NCBI GenBank assembly: GCA_002753505.1
Contig: PEAG01000004.1
Coordinates: forward strand, 1 to 47,784
From: Magnetococcales bacterium HCHbin5
GTDB taxonomy: Bacteria; Pseudomonadota; Magnetococcia; Magnetococcales; Magnetaquicoccaceae
Direction of reading: 5' to 3'
DNA: 47,784 bases
Shown here one piece after another: positions 26,047-34,935 of this stretch (positions within the stretch are counted from its first letter, which is position 1; each line of letters begins with the position of its first letter). Below the pieces are notes generated by a model. The model saw nothing but the letters and a program-made list of their open reading frames with translations, was not told the DNA's origin and searched no databases. Position numbers and translations under genes: made by a program.

Positions 26047-26919
26047 TTACTCGTCGGAAAAGGGATGTCTGTTAAAAGTTTGCCCGCTGAAAATTTGCCA
26101 CTCCGGATGGCGGGTGCGCAGGGTATCGGCGGCCTGCTCTGCCTCCTCCAATCCGGCAAAAAGGCCGAACAGGGAAGAGCCGCTGCCGGACATCAGGGTG
26201 GCCCGGGCACCCAGTTGGCGCAATGCCTGGGGGATCAAACCGATGGCGGGCACCATCTGCATCGCGGTCGATTCCAAATCGTTGCCAAGCACAGGCCACA
26301 CCCCCTCTTGCTGCCATCGGGACAACGGGGGTTCGGCACTCCTGGAGGTCTGTTCCGCCTGTTGACGGTGCCAGTGTTGAAAGACAGCCGCTGTTGACAG
26401 CGTATAACCCGGGTTGACCACTACAAGTGCTGCCGTGGCCAAGTGGGGCAGGGGGGTGAGTCGTTCCCCGATCCCCTCTGCCAACGCTGCCTCGCCCCCC
26501 AGGAAAATGGGTATGTCGGCTCCCAACCGGGCCCCGATCTCTATCAATTGCGACCGGGAGAGATGCAGATGCCACAGTCGGTTAAGGGCCAGCAGGGTGG
26601 TTGCGGCATCGGAGGAGCCGCCGCCCAGACCGGCTCCATGGGGAATCTGTTTGGTCAGATGCAGCCGGGCACCTTGTCGGGTTCCGCTCACCTCCTGCAA
26701 CCGTCGTGCTGCTCGCCACACCAGGTTGGTGGTCGGATCTGCGGTGACTGGTGGCTCACAGTGCAGCTGCAGATCGGCAGCGGGAACGGTGATCTCCAGC
26801 TGATCATACAGAGGGAAAAAGGTCATTACCGTCCAGAGCAGATGGTAGCCATCCTGCCGCTGGCCGACAATGCGCAAGGCCAGATTAATCTTGGCCGGTG
26901 CCGAAAAGCGGTAGTTCAC
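26047..26919 (-). CDS. ispE: 4-diphosphocytidyl-2-C-methyl-D-erythritol kinase
   Basis: A 290-aa GHMP kinase of the non-mevalonate isoprenoid pathway, phosphorylating CDP-methylerythritol. Visible motifs: APAKINLALRIVG at the N terminus, the ATP loop PHGAGLGGGSSDAATTLLALN (about 95-115) and the C-terminal MSGSGSSLFGLF (about 240-251). The length is typical. The start is GTG 26919, overlapping the lolB stop as GTGA. The tRNA-Gln follows 30 bases after the stop. Confidence 0.96.
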   Translation of the reverse strand: MNYRFSAPAKINLALRIVGQRQDGYHLLWTVMTFFPLYDQLEITVPAADLQLHCEPPVTADPTTNLVWRAARRLQEVSGTRQGARLHLTKQIPHGAGLGGGSSDAATTLLALNRLWHLHLSRSQLIEIGARLGADIPIFLGGEAALAEGIGERLTPLPHLATAALVVVNPGYTLSTAAVFQHWHRQQAEQTSRSAEPPLSRWQQEGVWPVLGNDLESTAMQMVPAIGLIPQALRQLGARATLMSGSGSSLFGLFAGLEEAEQAADTLRTRHPEWQIFSGQTFNRHPFSDE

Positions 26920-27767
26920 GGCTGCGCTGGCCTGTCCCGGAAAGGCCGCTCAATGGTAAAGTCAGGATACAGTTGCAGGGGGGAAAACCAGTCGGCAGCA
27001 AAGGGCTGCTCCACGGTATGCCACTGCCGTGCCTTGTAGTGGATCCGGGTCTCTCCGGGCAGCAACTGAACGCGAACCTGCGTGGGCATAGGCAGCAGCG
27101 GGTCGTCAGGAGAGTCGGGCCACTGGTAGATGACGCGGTAGCTGCCGCCGCTCTCTGTCTCCCCCGATCGCTCTTCGATCAGACCGGTTTCGGGGTTCAA
27201 AAGCAGTTGTTCCCCTTGCCGTGTCCACCACCCATTGGGCAGCGCAGCATCCGGCTCAGTCAGCGCATCCGCCACGGCAATCATGGATTCAAACAGTACC
27301 TCCGGTTGCAGGCCAATGCCAATCAAATGGTATAACCCTGCTGCGCTGGCGGGTACCTCGGTAATATGTCGTTGTTCCGCATCCACCAGACGAATCTCTT
27401 CCGGGCCTGCAAACAGCACCGCGACGATCTGTTGCATGAGACCAAAGAGGGTAACCTGGGCCTGCTGAGCCATTTCGCCCTTGATCTCTGTGCGGTAGCG
27501 TCTGCTGCCTTTGTCGCCGCTGACCTCCAATACCCCGGCCACCTGCCAATGGCGCAGTCGTTCCCGCCGCCCTTGCTGGTCCCTGTTGAACCGCTCCATG
27601 GTGATACGGGGATCGACCTGGACAGCCACCTTTGCGGGCGGTGGAACGGTGGCGCAACCGGCCACCAGGAGGGTGAGCAGCGAGAGGGAGAGCCCCAACC
27701 AGGGACGCACCTGGTTGAACCGTCCGTCTGTGCAGGAGTGCCACTCAGGGCGGGGAGGGACGGTCAT
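26916..27767 (-). CDS. lolB: Outer-membrane lipoprotein insertion protein LolB-like
   Basis: A 283-aa predicted lipoprotein with signal peptide and lipobox LLVAGC (Cys at about 38), followed by a beta-rich domain with GVLEVSGDKGSRRYRTEI and LTEPDAALPNGWWTRQGEQLLL that fits the LolB/LolA fold. It sits just before ispE, a common lolB-ispE order in proteobacteria. ATG 27767 lies inside the end of the TPR gene; the longer frame (to 27875) would add 36 implausible residues. Sequence similarity to LolB is modest, so the call rests on fold features plus gene order. Confidence 0.82.
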   Translation of the reverse strand: MTVPPRPEWHSCTDGRFNQVRPWLGLSLSLLTLLVAGCATVPPPAKVAVQVDPRITMERFNRDQQGRRERLRHWQVAGVLEVSGDKGSRRYRTEIKGEMAQQAQVTLFGLMQQIVAVLFAGPEEIRLVDAEQRHITEVPASAAGLYHLIGIGLQPEVLFESMIAVADALTEPDAALPNGWWTRQGEQLLLNPETGLIEERSGETESGGSYRVIYQWPDSPDDPLLPMPTQVRVQLLPGETRIHYKARQWHTVEQPFAADWFSPLQLYPDFTIERPFRDRPAQP

Positions 27768-29631
27768 CTGCGGCAATCTTTTTTTGCAGGTTGTTGTTCT
27801 TGGGGTCCAAAGCCAGTGCTTTTTTCCAAACCTCGACGGCCTCGGCTGTTTTTCCCATGGCATGCAGTACATCACCCAAATGTTCGTGAATGGTGGGATC
27901 TTTGGGCTCCAGCCGAACCGCTTCCCGCATCCGCAGCAGCGATTCGTCCAGCCGGTTCAACCGGAACAGGGCCCATCCCATACTGTCGGTGATAAAACCG
28001 TCTCCGGGGGATAATTGCAAAGCCTTTTCCAGCAGCTTGATCGCCTCTTCCAGACGTTCGTTGCGTTCCGTCCAACTGTATCCCAGATAGTTTAACGCAT
28101 TGGCATCGCTGGGATTCTGCTTGATGTACAACAGGAGATCCGCCTCAGCCTCCGGCCACCGGTTCAGCTTGTCCAGGGCAATGGCACGATTAAAACGCAG
28201 GCGACCGTGGTCTGGATCCAGGGTCAACCCCTGGGAGGTTGTCTCCACAACCTCCGCATATTTTTCCTCCTGCATGAGCAGTACGCTCAGCGCAACCCAC
28301 AAGGTTGTCTGTACCTTGGGATCGTTGGTAACCAGATAGGGCGGTTGTTCGGTGCGGGTGACCAATGGCGTGGCATCCGTTGCCAGCAGGGCGCGAATGC
28401 GCTGAATTCCTGCCGCTCTCCGACCGCCTTCCGCCTCCAGGAAGGCCAGACGCAACTGGGTATCTGCGTAAAATGTCTCCTTGGGGTTCACCTTCAGGTA
28501 GGCCGTTTCTGCCTCTTTGCTGCGGTCCAGCAACTCCAGAACCTGCCCCAGATAGTAGGATACCCGTCCGTCGTCCTGGCGGGTGGCTTCCGCCAGACGC
28601 AACTCCTGCAGTGCCTCTTCGAGCCGTCTTTGACTCAACAGAATCAGCGCAGAGGTGATACGGGCCGGAACGCTGTCCGGAGCGATCTGTGTGATGGTCT
28701 GAAACTCGGCCAGGGCGGCCTGCTGATCATCCTGGTTCAGGTAGAGTCGCCCCATCCGGCTATGAATCTCCTTGCTGTCTGGATGGGTGACCAAAAAGCT
28801 CCGATAGACCGCCTCGGCATCCTTGGGTCGCTTCAATTCCTGCAATACCGCCCCCAATGCCAGCACGGATTCCAGTTTGTCCGGGTCCAACTGATAGGCC
28901 TTGCGAAACTGGGCGGCTGCCTTCTCCATGTCAGGCAGATTGGCGTAAGCCCGTCCCAACGCCAGGTAGGCTTTCCAGGCCTGATTGGGTTTGTTGAACA
29001 GGGGAGTGAGGGCCTTGCGGGTCTGCTCAATCTTGTTCGACTGGCCATAGATCTGCGCCAGTTGAAGACGGGCAGCCTGCTGGTCAGGGTTGAGCAACAA
29101 AATTTCCTCGTACTGCTCGGCTGCCTTGTCGTAGGATTTGGTTGCCGTCAGCAGTCCCGCCAACAGTTGGCGCGATTTTTCCTCTTTGGGTTCCAGCGCA
29201 ATCGCCTCTTCCGCAAAATGGATGGCTTTGGTCAGGTCACCCCGTTGGGTGGCCAAGTGGGCCACCAGCATGCGGGTTTCGACCGATTGGGGATCCGCCT
29301 TGGCCACCTCGGTCAAGGCCCTTTCCGCGTCATGCCAGTTGCGTTCCCGCAGCAGGATATGTCCCAGTATGTAATAGTAATAGGCTTTACCCTGTTTGAC
29401 TTCGGCCCCAAAGGGATCGCCATTGCCTGGAGTGGTGGTGGCGATGACAGGAGCTACCGTCAAAACCCCATTCTCACCGGCCACCAATGGGGGCAGAGAC
29501 TCTCCATCCGCTGGATCCCCCGCCCCGGGGGCAATGCATCCCCCCAAAAACGATGTCAGCAGGACGACGACCAATCCCGTGGAGAGACCGATACCAATCC
29601 ATTTCCTGGAAAAAAAACACCTTAAACCCAT
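27745..29631 (-). CDS. TPR-repeat lipoprotein
   Basis: A 628-aa protein with an N-terminal signal and lipobox SFLGGC, so it is probably anchored to a membrane on the periplasmic side. After a short Pro/Gly linker, about 14 tetratricopeptide repeats fill the rest, for example YYYILGHILLRERNWHDAER, LNPDQQAARLQLAQIYGQ and DALNYLGYSWTERNERLEEA in relaxed form. Proteins of this type often precede lolB-ispE and act as scaffolds in envelope assembly or export. ATG 29631 is used because the signal peptide begins there. Overlaps the lolB start by 23 bases. Confidence 0.85.
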   Translation of the reverse strand: MGLRCFFSRKWIGIGLSTGLVVVLLTSFLGGCIAPGAGDPADGESLPPLVAGENGVLTVAPVIATTTPGNGDPFGAEVKQGKAYYYYILGHILLRERNWHDAERALTEVAKADPQSVETRMLVAHLATQRGDLTKAIHFAEEAIALEPKEEKSRQLLAGLLTATKSYDKAAEQYEEILLLNPDQQAARLQLAQIYGQSNKIEQTRKALTPLFNKPNQAWKAYLALGRAYANLPDMEKAAAQFRKAYQLDPDKLESVLALGAVLQELKRPKDAEAVYRSFLVTHPDSKEIHSRMGRLYLNQDDQQAALAEFQTITQIAPDSVPARITSALILLSQRRLEEALQELRLAEATRQDDGRVSYYLGQVLELLDRSKEAETAYLKVNPKETFYADTQLRLAFLEAEGGRRAAGIQRIRALLATDATPLVTRTEQPPYLVTNDPKVQTTLWVALSVLLMQEEKYAEVVETTSQGLTLDPDHGRLRFNRAIALDKLNRWPEAEADLLLYIKQNPSDANALNYLGYSWTERNERLEEAIKLLEKALQLSPGDGFITDSMGWALFRLNRLDESLLRMREAVRLEPKDPTIHEHLGDVLHAMGKTAEAVEVWKKALALDPKNNNLQKKIAADDRPSPP

Positions 29632-29676
29632 GGCTATTCTTCTATACCTTGATACACACAGCAAAAACAGACCCGT

Positions 29677-29919
29677 TCACAAAAGCGGACTCTCATGATC
29701 AGGTGAGATCTTTATATCGGTTGATTTTCCCATCGCATAAACCTGTTCGATGAGGTGGTTGATGTCAAGCTTGTACATGCGGGCCACATCCAGCAACGTG
29801 TCCACCTGGGAAGCCATGCACTCTGCGCACTCAATCCCCTGTTGCCACAGGATGTGGGCAAGGTGGGGATATTCGTGGATCAACTGAGTCATGCTCTTCG
29901 TTGGGTCAATTTTATTCAT
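29677..29919 (-). CDS. DUF1858 domain protein
   Basis: An 80-aa cytoplasmic protein of the DUF1858 type: an N-terminal helix pair (MTQLIHEYPHLAHILWQQGI) followed by a CAEC pair (about residues 31-34) and a short helical end (LDVARMYKLDINHLIEQV). The Cys pair suggests redox or metal binding; related domains are fused to hybrid-cluster-associated disulfide oxidoreductases. It stands 45 bases upstream of the TPR lipoprotein and may share its transcript. Function unknown. Confidence 0.85.
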   Translation of the reverse strand: MNKIDPTKSMTQLIHEYPHLAHILWQQGIECAECMASQVDTLLDVARMYKLDINHLIEQVYAMGKSTDIKISPDHESPLL

Positions 29920-30099
29920 CTATTCAATCTCCAACGGAAAAGGTATCAATACCAATCCGCCGCGCCCCCCCAATGGAACACCGGCTGGCCTGCCTTGAAA
30001 ATCACCTGCTTGACGTGCATCCACAGTCAAGTATAAGATAGCGCGTTTTTAGTGAATCATCCAGCACAATCATCCCTGAATTTAAAGGAAGAGCATCTC

Positions 30100-30396
30100 A
30101 TGGCCAGGAAATCCACCCTGGGTGTCAAAGCCCCTCAAACAGGCAACTGTGTCTCCCACTCGCACCGCAAGACCAAGCATCTCTGGATGCCCAACATGCA
30201 GGATCACGCCCTGTACAGCATGGTGTTGGATCGGTTTTTCCGCACCTCTCTGCCGACGACTCTCTTGCGTACCATCGACAATACAGGCGGGTTGGACAAC
30301 TATCTGCTCAGCGTCGCCCCGGAGACATTGGATCGGCCGATGCGCCAGGTGCGCAAGCTGATCGTGGAACGCAGCAAGCTTGCCAAAACGGCTTGA
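30100..30396 (+). CDS. rpmB: 50S ribosomal protein L28
   Basis: A 98-aa ribosomal protein (TGNCVSHSHRKTKHLWMPN, LLRTIDNTGGLDNYLL). It is longer than the 78-aa E. coli form and resembles alphaproteobacterial L28, which carries a C-terminal extension. ATG 30100 has AAAGGAAG upstream; 16 extra codons in the open frame are not needed. A monocistronic gene ending in a strong hairpin. Confidence 0.95.
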   Translation: MARKSTLGVKAPQTGNCVSHSHRKTKHLWMPNMQDHALYSMVLDRFFRTSLPTTLLRTIDNTGGLDNYLLSVAPETLDRPMRQVRKLIVERSKLAKTA

Positions 30397-30407
30397 GAAT
30401 ACGGTCC

Positions 30408-30457
30408 GACCGTTTTCCCTCACCCTCTCTCCTGCGGGCGGGTGAGGGAAAACGGTG
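30408..30457. terminator. Hairpin between rpmB and apgM
   Basis: A perfect 17-bp stem (30409-30425 with 30440-30456, ACCGTTTTCCCTCACCC) with a 14-base loop. It lies between convergent ends of rpmB and apgM and could end both transcripts. No T-run beyond the stem. Confidence 0.65.
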
Positions 30458-30483
30458 GAGTAGCAGCGAAGTGAACGGTCTTC

Positions 30484-31677
30484 TTAATCCAACCCGATCA
30501 ACGTGCGGATCAGGCGGGTACCGGGATCAAAGGTGAGGGAAGCGGTTTCCAGCAGTCGTTCGTCGTAGGCGGTGTTGTTGTCTGGCGCAATGCCGGTGCC
30601 GTAGAGCGCGAATGGTACCCGCTCTGAGGTGTGGGTGCGGCTGGCAACGGGGGTGGGGTGGTCCGGCAGGGCGACGGCGCGAAAATTTCCCTGGGCCGCC
30701 ATGGCGGTCAACACCGGGCCGACCAGACGCCGATCAAAATCCTCGATGGCCTGGATCTTGTAGTCCAGCCGGCCCGCGTGGCCCGCTTCGTCCGGGGACT
30801 CTACATGGACAAAAATCAGGTCGTGCCGTTTTAATCCTTCAATACAGGCCTGGGCCTTGCCCTCATAGTCGGTGTCGATCCAGCCGGTGGCCCCCGGCAC
30901 ATGGATAACCTCAAAACCGATATGTTTGGCGATGCCCCGCATCAAATCCACCGCAGAGATCATGCCACCGGAGAGCGCGAAGCGGGCCTGGAAGGGTTCC
31001 AGCTCCGGCTTTTTGCCCTGCCCCCATAACCAGATGCTGTTGGCAGGCTTCTCACCCCGGCTGCGGCGGGCCTGATTGACCGGATGGTCCGCAAGCTGCG
31101 ACCAGGAGGCCTGCATCAGTTGTACAATGGGGGCCGCCGCCGGACCCGTGGGCAGGTGCGGCTGAATCGCCAAGTCGGCAATGTCATGAGGGGCGACGCA
31201 TTGCACGGCATCGCTGCCATCGCGCCAAACCAGCAAGTGCCGATAACTGACGCCGGGATAAAATTGAAACTGCGCCGACGCCAATGTTTTGTTCAGGTGG
31301 GCAATAATTTCAGCCGCCTGCGCGGTCGCAATGTGGCCGGCTGAAAAATCTTCCATGTGGGTAAAGCCGGTCGACAGGGAGACCAGGTTGCAACGGAAGG
31401 CAACATCCCGGTCTCCCAGCTCAACCCCCATGGCCGCTGCTTCCAGCGGGCTCCGACCGGTATAGCTTTGGGTGACATCATATCCCAGCACACCCAGGTT
31501 GGCGATGTCGCTGCCGGGATAGTAACCCGCAGGGGTGTTGAGCGACCAGCCACCCACCCCATCCCGTACCATGCGATCCAGGTTGGGAGTCTGTGCCACC
31601 ATCAAGGGGGTGCGCCCCTCCAGTTCCGCCATGGGCTGATCGCTCATCCCATCGCCCAGGAATATGATAAACTTCAT
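30484..31677 (-). CDS. apgM: Cofactor-independent phosphoglycerate mutase (archaeal-type, ApgM)
   Basis: A 397-aa glycolytic enzyme interconverting 3- and 2-phosphoglycerate, of the alkaline-phosphatase superfamily. MKFIIFLGDGMSDQP carries the first metal-binding aspartate, PNLDRMVRDG and GSDIANLGVLGYD follow, and VHVESPDEAGHAG and ALPDHPTPVASRTHTSE carry the remaining metal ligands. ATG 31677 is chosen because GGAGA lies seven bases upstream; the longer frame adds only MPENS. It follows mdh by 25 bases and is probably co-transcribed. Confidence 0.93.
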   Translation of the reverse strand: MKFIIFLGDGMSDQPMAELEGRTPLMVAQTPNLDRMVRDGVGGWSLNTPAGYYPGSDIANLGVLGYDVTQSYTGRSPLEAAAMGVELGDRDVAFRCNLVSLSTGFTHMEDFSAGHIATAQAAEIIAHLNKTLASAQFQFYPGVSYRHLLVWRDGSDAVQCVAPHDIADLAIQPHLPTGPAAAPIVQLMQASWSQLADHPVNQARRSRGEKPANSIWLWGQGKKPELEPFQARFALSGGMISAVDLMRGIAKHIGFEVIHVPGATGWIDTDYEGKAQACIEGLKRHDLIFVHVESPDEAGHAGRLDYKIQAIEDFDRRLVGPVLTAMAAQGNFRAVALPDHPTPVASRTHTSERVPFALYGTGIAPDNNTAYDERLLETASLTFDPGTRLIRTLIGLD

Positions 31678-31702
31678 GCTGTTCTCCGGCAAGAGATCGA
31701 AA

Positions 31703-32689
31703 TTATGATTTTTTCAGCAAATCTTTCACAACTTCACGTTCGGTTCGCAACTCGTTCAACACATGGTCAAACTTGCCCCGTGCCCAGGTTGACAGGGAGA
31801 GTCCCTGCACAATTTCCTGGCTCCCGTCGGCATGGGTGCGGAGGGGAAAGCCAAAGACCAGGCCCGGGTCAACGCCATAAGAGCCATCCGAACGGACAGC
31901 GGCCGAAAACCAATCGCCGGCGCGGGTGGGCTCCATCATGGCGGCGGCATGATCCAGTACGGCATTGGCAGCCGAGGCCGCACTGGAGGAGCCACGGGCC
32001 TTGATCACGGCGGCTCCCCGCTCCTGCACGGTATTGACAAAGGTCTCCTGCAACCAGGGAAGATCGGTGATCACCGCCGTGACCGGTTGGCCATTGATCT
32101 GGGCATTTTCAAAATCGGGATACTGGCGATTGGAATGGTTGCCCCACACCGCCAGATGGGAGACGGCGGCAACGGGGGTTCCGGCTTTGCCGGCCAGCAG
32201 GGCCTTGGCGCGGTTCTGGTCCAGGCGCATCATGGAGGAAAAACGCTCTGGCGGCACATCGCTGTTGTTCATGGCAATCAGGCAGTTGGTGTTGCAGGGG
32301 TTGCCCACCACCAGCACCCGCACATTGTCTGCACTGCGATTCAGAGCCTCGCCCTGACCGACAAAAATGGGACCGTTGATCCGAATCAGATCAGACCGTT
32401 CCATGCCGGCTCCACGGGGGCGGGAGCCGATCATGAAGGCCCACTGGATGCCATCAAAGGCGACAGCGGCCTGATCGGTGACGGTAACCCCTGCCAGGGT
32501 GGGAAAGGCACAATCTTCCAGCTCCATGACGACACCGGACAAGGTTCCCATCGCCTGGGGAATTTCCAACAAATTGAGATGGACTGGGCGATCTTTACCA
32601 AACAGTTGACCAGAGGCAATGCGAAACAACACGCTGTAGGCAATTTGACCGGCTGCTCCGGTGACTGCAACACGAATCGGATTGGACAT
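31703..32689 (-). CDS. mdh: Malate dehydrogenase
   Basis: A 328-aa NAD-dependent malate dehydrogenase of the cytosolic-type group. The nucleotide loop is [18 protein letters not shown], the substrate arginine loop is [24 protein letters not shown] follows, then the second arginine in [11 protein letters not shown] and the catalytic histidine in [18 protein letters not shown] lies six bases before the start. Operates in the TCA cycle, in keeping with the acetate-use genes nearby. Followed by apgM. Confidence 0.96.
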   Translation of the reverse strand: MSNPIRVAVTGAAGQIAYSVLFRIASGQLFGKDRPVHLNLLEIPQAMGTLSGVVMELEDCAFPTLAGVTVTDQAAVAFDGIQWAFMIGSRPRGAGMERSDLIRINGPIFVGQGEALNRSADNVRVLVVGNPCNTNCLIAMNNSDVPPERFSSMMRLDQNRAKALLAGKAGTPVAAVSHLAVWGNHSNRQYPDFENAQINGQPVTAVITDLPWLQETFVNTVQERGAAVIKARGSSSAASAANAVLDHAAAMMEPTRAGDWFSAAVRSDGSYGVDPGLVFGFPLRTHADGSQEIVQGLSLSTWARGKFDHVLNELRTEREVVKDLLKKS

Positions 32690-32859
32690 CTATTCCTCCC
32701 ATACTATTGGTGATTGACCGTATTGGATCCCCCCTCCATGTCAAGACGGTCCACCCCATCCCTCCATGCTGTTGGGCAACCCGCAACACTCTGTTGACCG
32801 ACAGCATGACTTATCTATGGGCAATTGGCAAGCTTTTGGCGACACATGGCCGGTCGGCT

Positions 32860-34212
32860 TCAAAAGGGACGCCGGGGGAGGGTGGGCAGACCGCCCCGCA
32901 TCATCCCTTTTTGTCCCAATTTGCCAAACCGTTTCATCAGGGTTTGGGCCTGCACAAACTGCTTGAGCAGTTGATTGACATCCTGGACCGTTGTCCCGGA
33001 ACCCTTGGCGATGCGACGTTTGCGTGAGGCATTGAGCAGCATGTGTTTGCGCCGCTCCTGCACGGTCATGGAGAGAATGATGGCCTCCGTTTTTTTGAAC
33101 TGGGCATCTCCCAACTCCATCTCCCGCCCCTTGAGTGCCTGTTTGACTCCGGGGATCATACCCATCAGGTCGCCCAACGGACCCATCTTTTTGATCTGGC
33201 CCATCTGCTGCAGAAAATCCTCCAGGGTCATGGAGGAACTTTGCAACTTTTGTTGCAGTTTGGCGGTCTCGGCCAGATCCACCGTTGCCATGGCGGTTTC
33301 GACCAGGGTCAGAACATCTCCCATTCCCAGAATGCGGGAGGCCAACCGCTCCGGATGGAAGGCCTCCAGTTTGTCCAGGGCCTCGCCCGTCCCCAAAAAT
33401 TTGATCGGCTTTCCCGTCACATGGCGAATGGAGAGTGCGGCACCGCCACGGGCGTCGCCGTCGGTTTTGGTCAGGATAATGCCTGTTATGTCCAACTGCT
33501 CGTTAAAGCTGCGGGAGACGGTCACCGCATCCTGACCGGTCATGGAGTCTGCGACCAGCAAGGTTTCCACCGGATGGATATGGTCCCGGATGCTCTTCAA
33601 CTCTTGCATCAACGCTTCGTTGATGTGGAGCCGTCCGGCGGTATCCAGAAACAGTACGTCATAACCACCGTTGCGGGCCGCATCCAGCGCACGGCGGGCA
33701 ATATCCAACGGTTGTTGACCCTTTTGGATCGGCAGGGTGGTGACTTTGACCTGTTGCCCCACCGTGGCCAACTGTTCCATGGCGGCCGGTCGATAGACGT
33801 CCAGTGAGGCCAGCAGACATTTTTTGTGCTCTTTTTCCCGCAACCAGCCTGCCAGTTTGGCTGTGGTGGTGGTTTTTCCCGCCCCCTGCAGGCCCACCAT
33901 CATCACCACTGCCGGCGGTTGGGTGGCCAGATTGAGGCGGGAATTGGTCTCTCCCATCAGGAGAATCAACTCCTCGTGGACCACTTGGATCACCTGCTGG
34001 CCTGGTGTCAAGGTGTCCAAAACCTCGCGACCAACCGCCTTTTTGCTGACATTGGCAATGAATGTCTTGACCACGCTGAGGTGAACGTCTGCCTCCAGCA
34101 GAGCCATGCGCACCTCCCGCATGGCCTCCTGGATATTGGATTCGTTCAGGGTGCCACGGCCCCGTAATTTTTTGAAAACAGCATCAAAACGGTCTGAAAG
34201 GGTATCAAACAT
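32860..34212 (-). CDS. ffh: Signal recognition particle GTPase Ffh
   Basis: A 450-aa protein that delivers signal-bearing ribosomes to FtsY at the membrane. The N domain (1 to about 90) is followed by the G domain with GLQGAGKTTTTAKLA (about 101-115), DVYRPAA, DTAGR and TKTDGDARGG, then the Met-rich M domain (about 300-450; LEDFLQQMGQIKKMGPLGDL, GSGTTVQDVNQLLKQF). The tail is short and basic (PTLPRRPF). AGGAAG lies nine bases before ATG 34212. Repeat copy 3 begins 40 bases upstream of the start, so its promoter is in or beyond the repeat. Confidence 0.97.
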   Translation of the reverse strand: MFDTLSDRFDAVFKKLRGRGTLNESNIQEAMREVRMALLEADVHLSVVKTFIANVSKKAVGREVLDTLTPGQQVIQVVHEELILLMGETNSRLNLATQPPAVVMMVGLQGAGKTTTTAKLAGWLREKEHKKCLLASLDVYRPAAMEQLATVGQQVKVTTLPIQKGQQPLDIARRALDAARNGGYDVLFLDTAGRLHINEALMQELKSIRDHIHPVETLLVADSMTGQDAVTVSRSFNEQLDITGIILTKTDGDARGGAALSIRHVTGKPIKFLGTGEALDKLEAFHPERLASRILGMGDVLTLVETAMATVDLAETAKLQQKLQSSSMTLEDFLQQMGQIKKMGPLGDLMGMIPGVKQALKGREMELGDAQFKKTEAIILSMTVQERRKHMLLNASRKRRIAKGSGTTVQDVNQLLKQFVQAQTLMKRFGKLGQKGMMRGGLPTLPRRPF

Positions 34213-34255
34213 GGTTGTCTTCCTGACTCTGGAGATGGGGGCATTGCCTTATATT

Positions 34256-34935
34256 CAATCTGTTAAAACAATTGCAGGGGTTCGGGGAGCGTCACGCTCC
34301 CCGGTGGGGTGCAGGGGCAAAGCCCCATATACGCCAACAGGATGACCTTACCCATGCTTTTTTCAATCTGTTAAAACAATTGCCGGGGTCCGGGGAGCGT
34401 CACGCTCCCCGGTGGGGTGCAGGGGCAAAGCCCCTGCATGAACGGGCGCGCTTTCCCAAAAGCCCATTTGCGCAGCAAATGGGCGCAGCGCGCCCAAAAC
34501 GCCCCGCAGGGGCACTCCTGGAGGGCGGCAGCCCGACCGAGAGCGGGCAAAACGGGAAACAGTTTGGGAAAAAAACCGTTCCTGGCCTTGTATCGAACAA
34601 AAAGCTGAATGTCTGAATGGTCGGGTTTCTTATCCAAGCATTTTCCACAACGCCCTATCCCAAACAAAAACTTGAATATCCGAACCTTCTGCTTTCTTAT
34701 CCAAGCATTTTCCACAACATAACCGTGCGAGTCGGGCTGCCGCCCTCCCAAGGTCGCCCCTGCGGGGCGGTTTTGGGCGCGTTGCGCACATTTTCTGCGA
34801 AAATGTGCTTTGGGAAAACGCGCCCTGTTACATGCAGGGGCTTTGCCCCTGCACCCCACTGGGGACCGTGACGGTCCCCAGACCCCTGCAATTGTTTAAA
34901 AGAACACCACACTCATGCCGGCGCATACGGGGCAT
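34256..34935. repeat. Dispersed hairpin-rich element, copy 3, with a partial duplication
   Basis: A full element (about 34311-34935), with the same arms as copies 1 and 2 (about 34380-34545 and 34735-34895) and a core that itself contains two related pieces, each with CTTATCCAAGCATTTTCCAC. The end repeats are GCCCCATATACGCCAAC (left, 34324-34340) and, inverted, GCCCCGTATGCGCCGGC (right, 34917-34933). Left of it, about 70 bp of the inner arm (34256-34325: CAATCTGTTAAAACAATTGC, then the GGGGAGCGTC-ACGCTCCCC hairpin) is repeated at 34363-34433. The right end runs into the coding sequence of the rhodanese gene. Confidence 0.82.

Noticed and set aside
28207-29625. 472-codon plus-strand open frame
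   Set aside because: Antisense to the TPR lipoprotein; the Gln/Leu/Gly-rich composition is typical of TPR shadows.
32765-32808. CATGCTGT/ACAGCATG inverted repeat upstream of mdh
   Set aside because: An 8-bp stem with a 28-base loop and no T-run; too weak to call a terminator or operator.
34371-34859. Long open frames across the repeat elements (also 117-563, 212-532, 11144-11566 and 11262-11636)
   Set aside because: They follow the repeat in several registers and both strands, have low-complexity Cys/Arg/Gly-rich translations, no ribosome sites, and end where the repeat ends.
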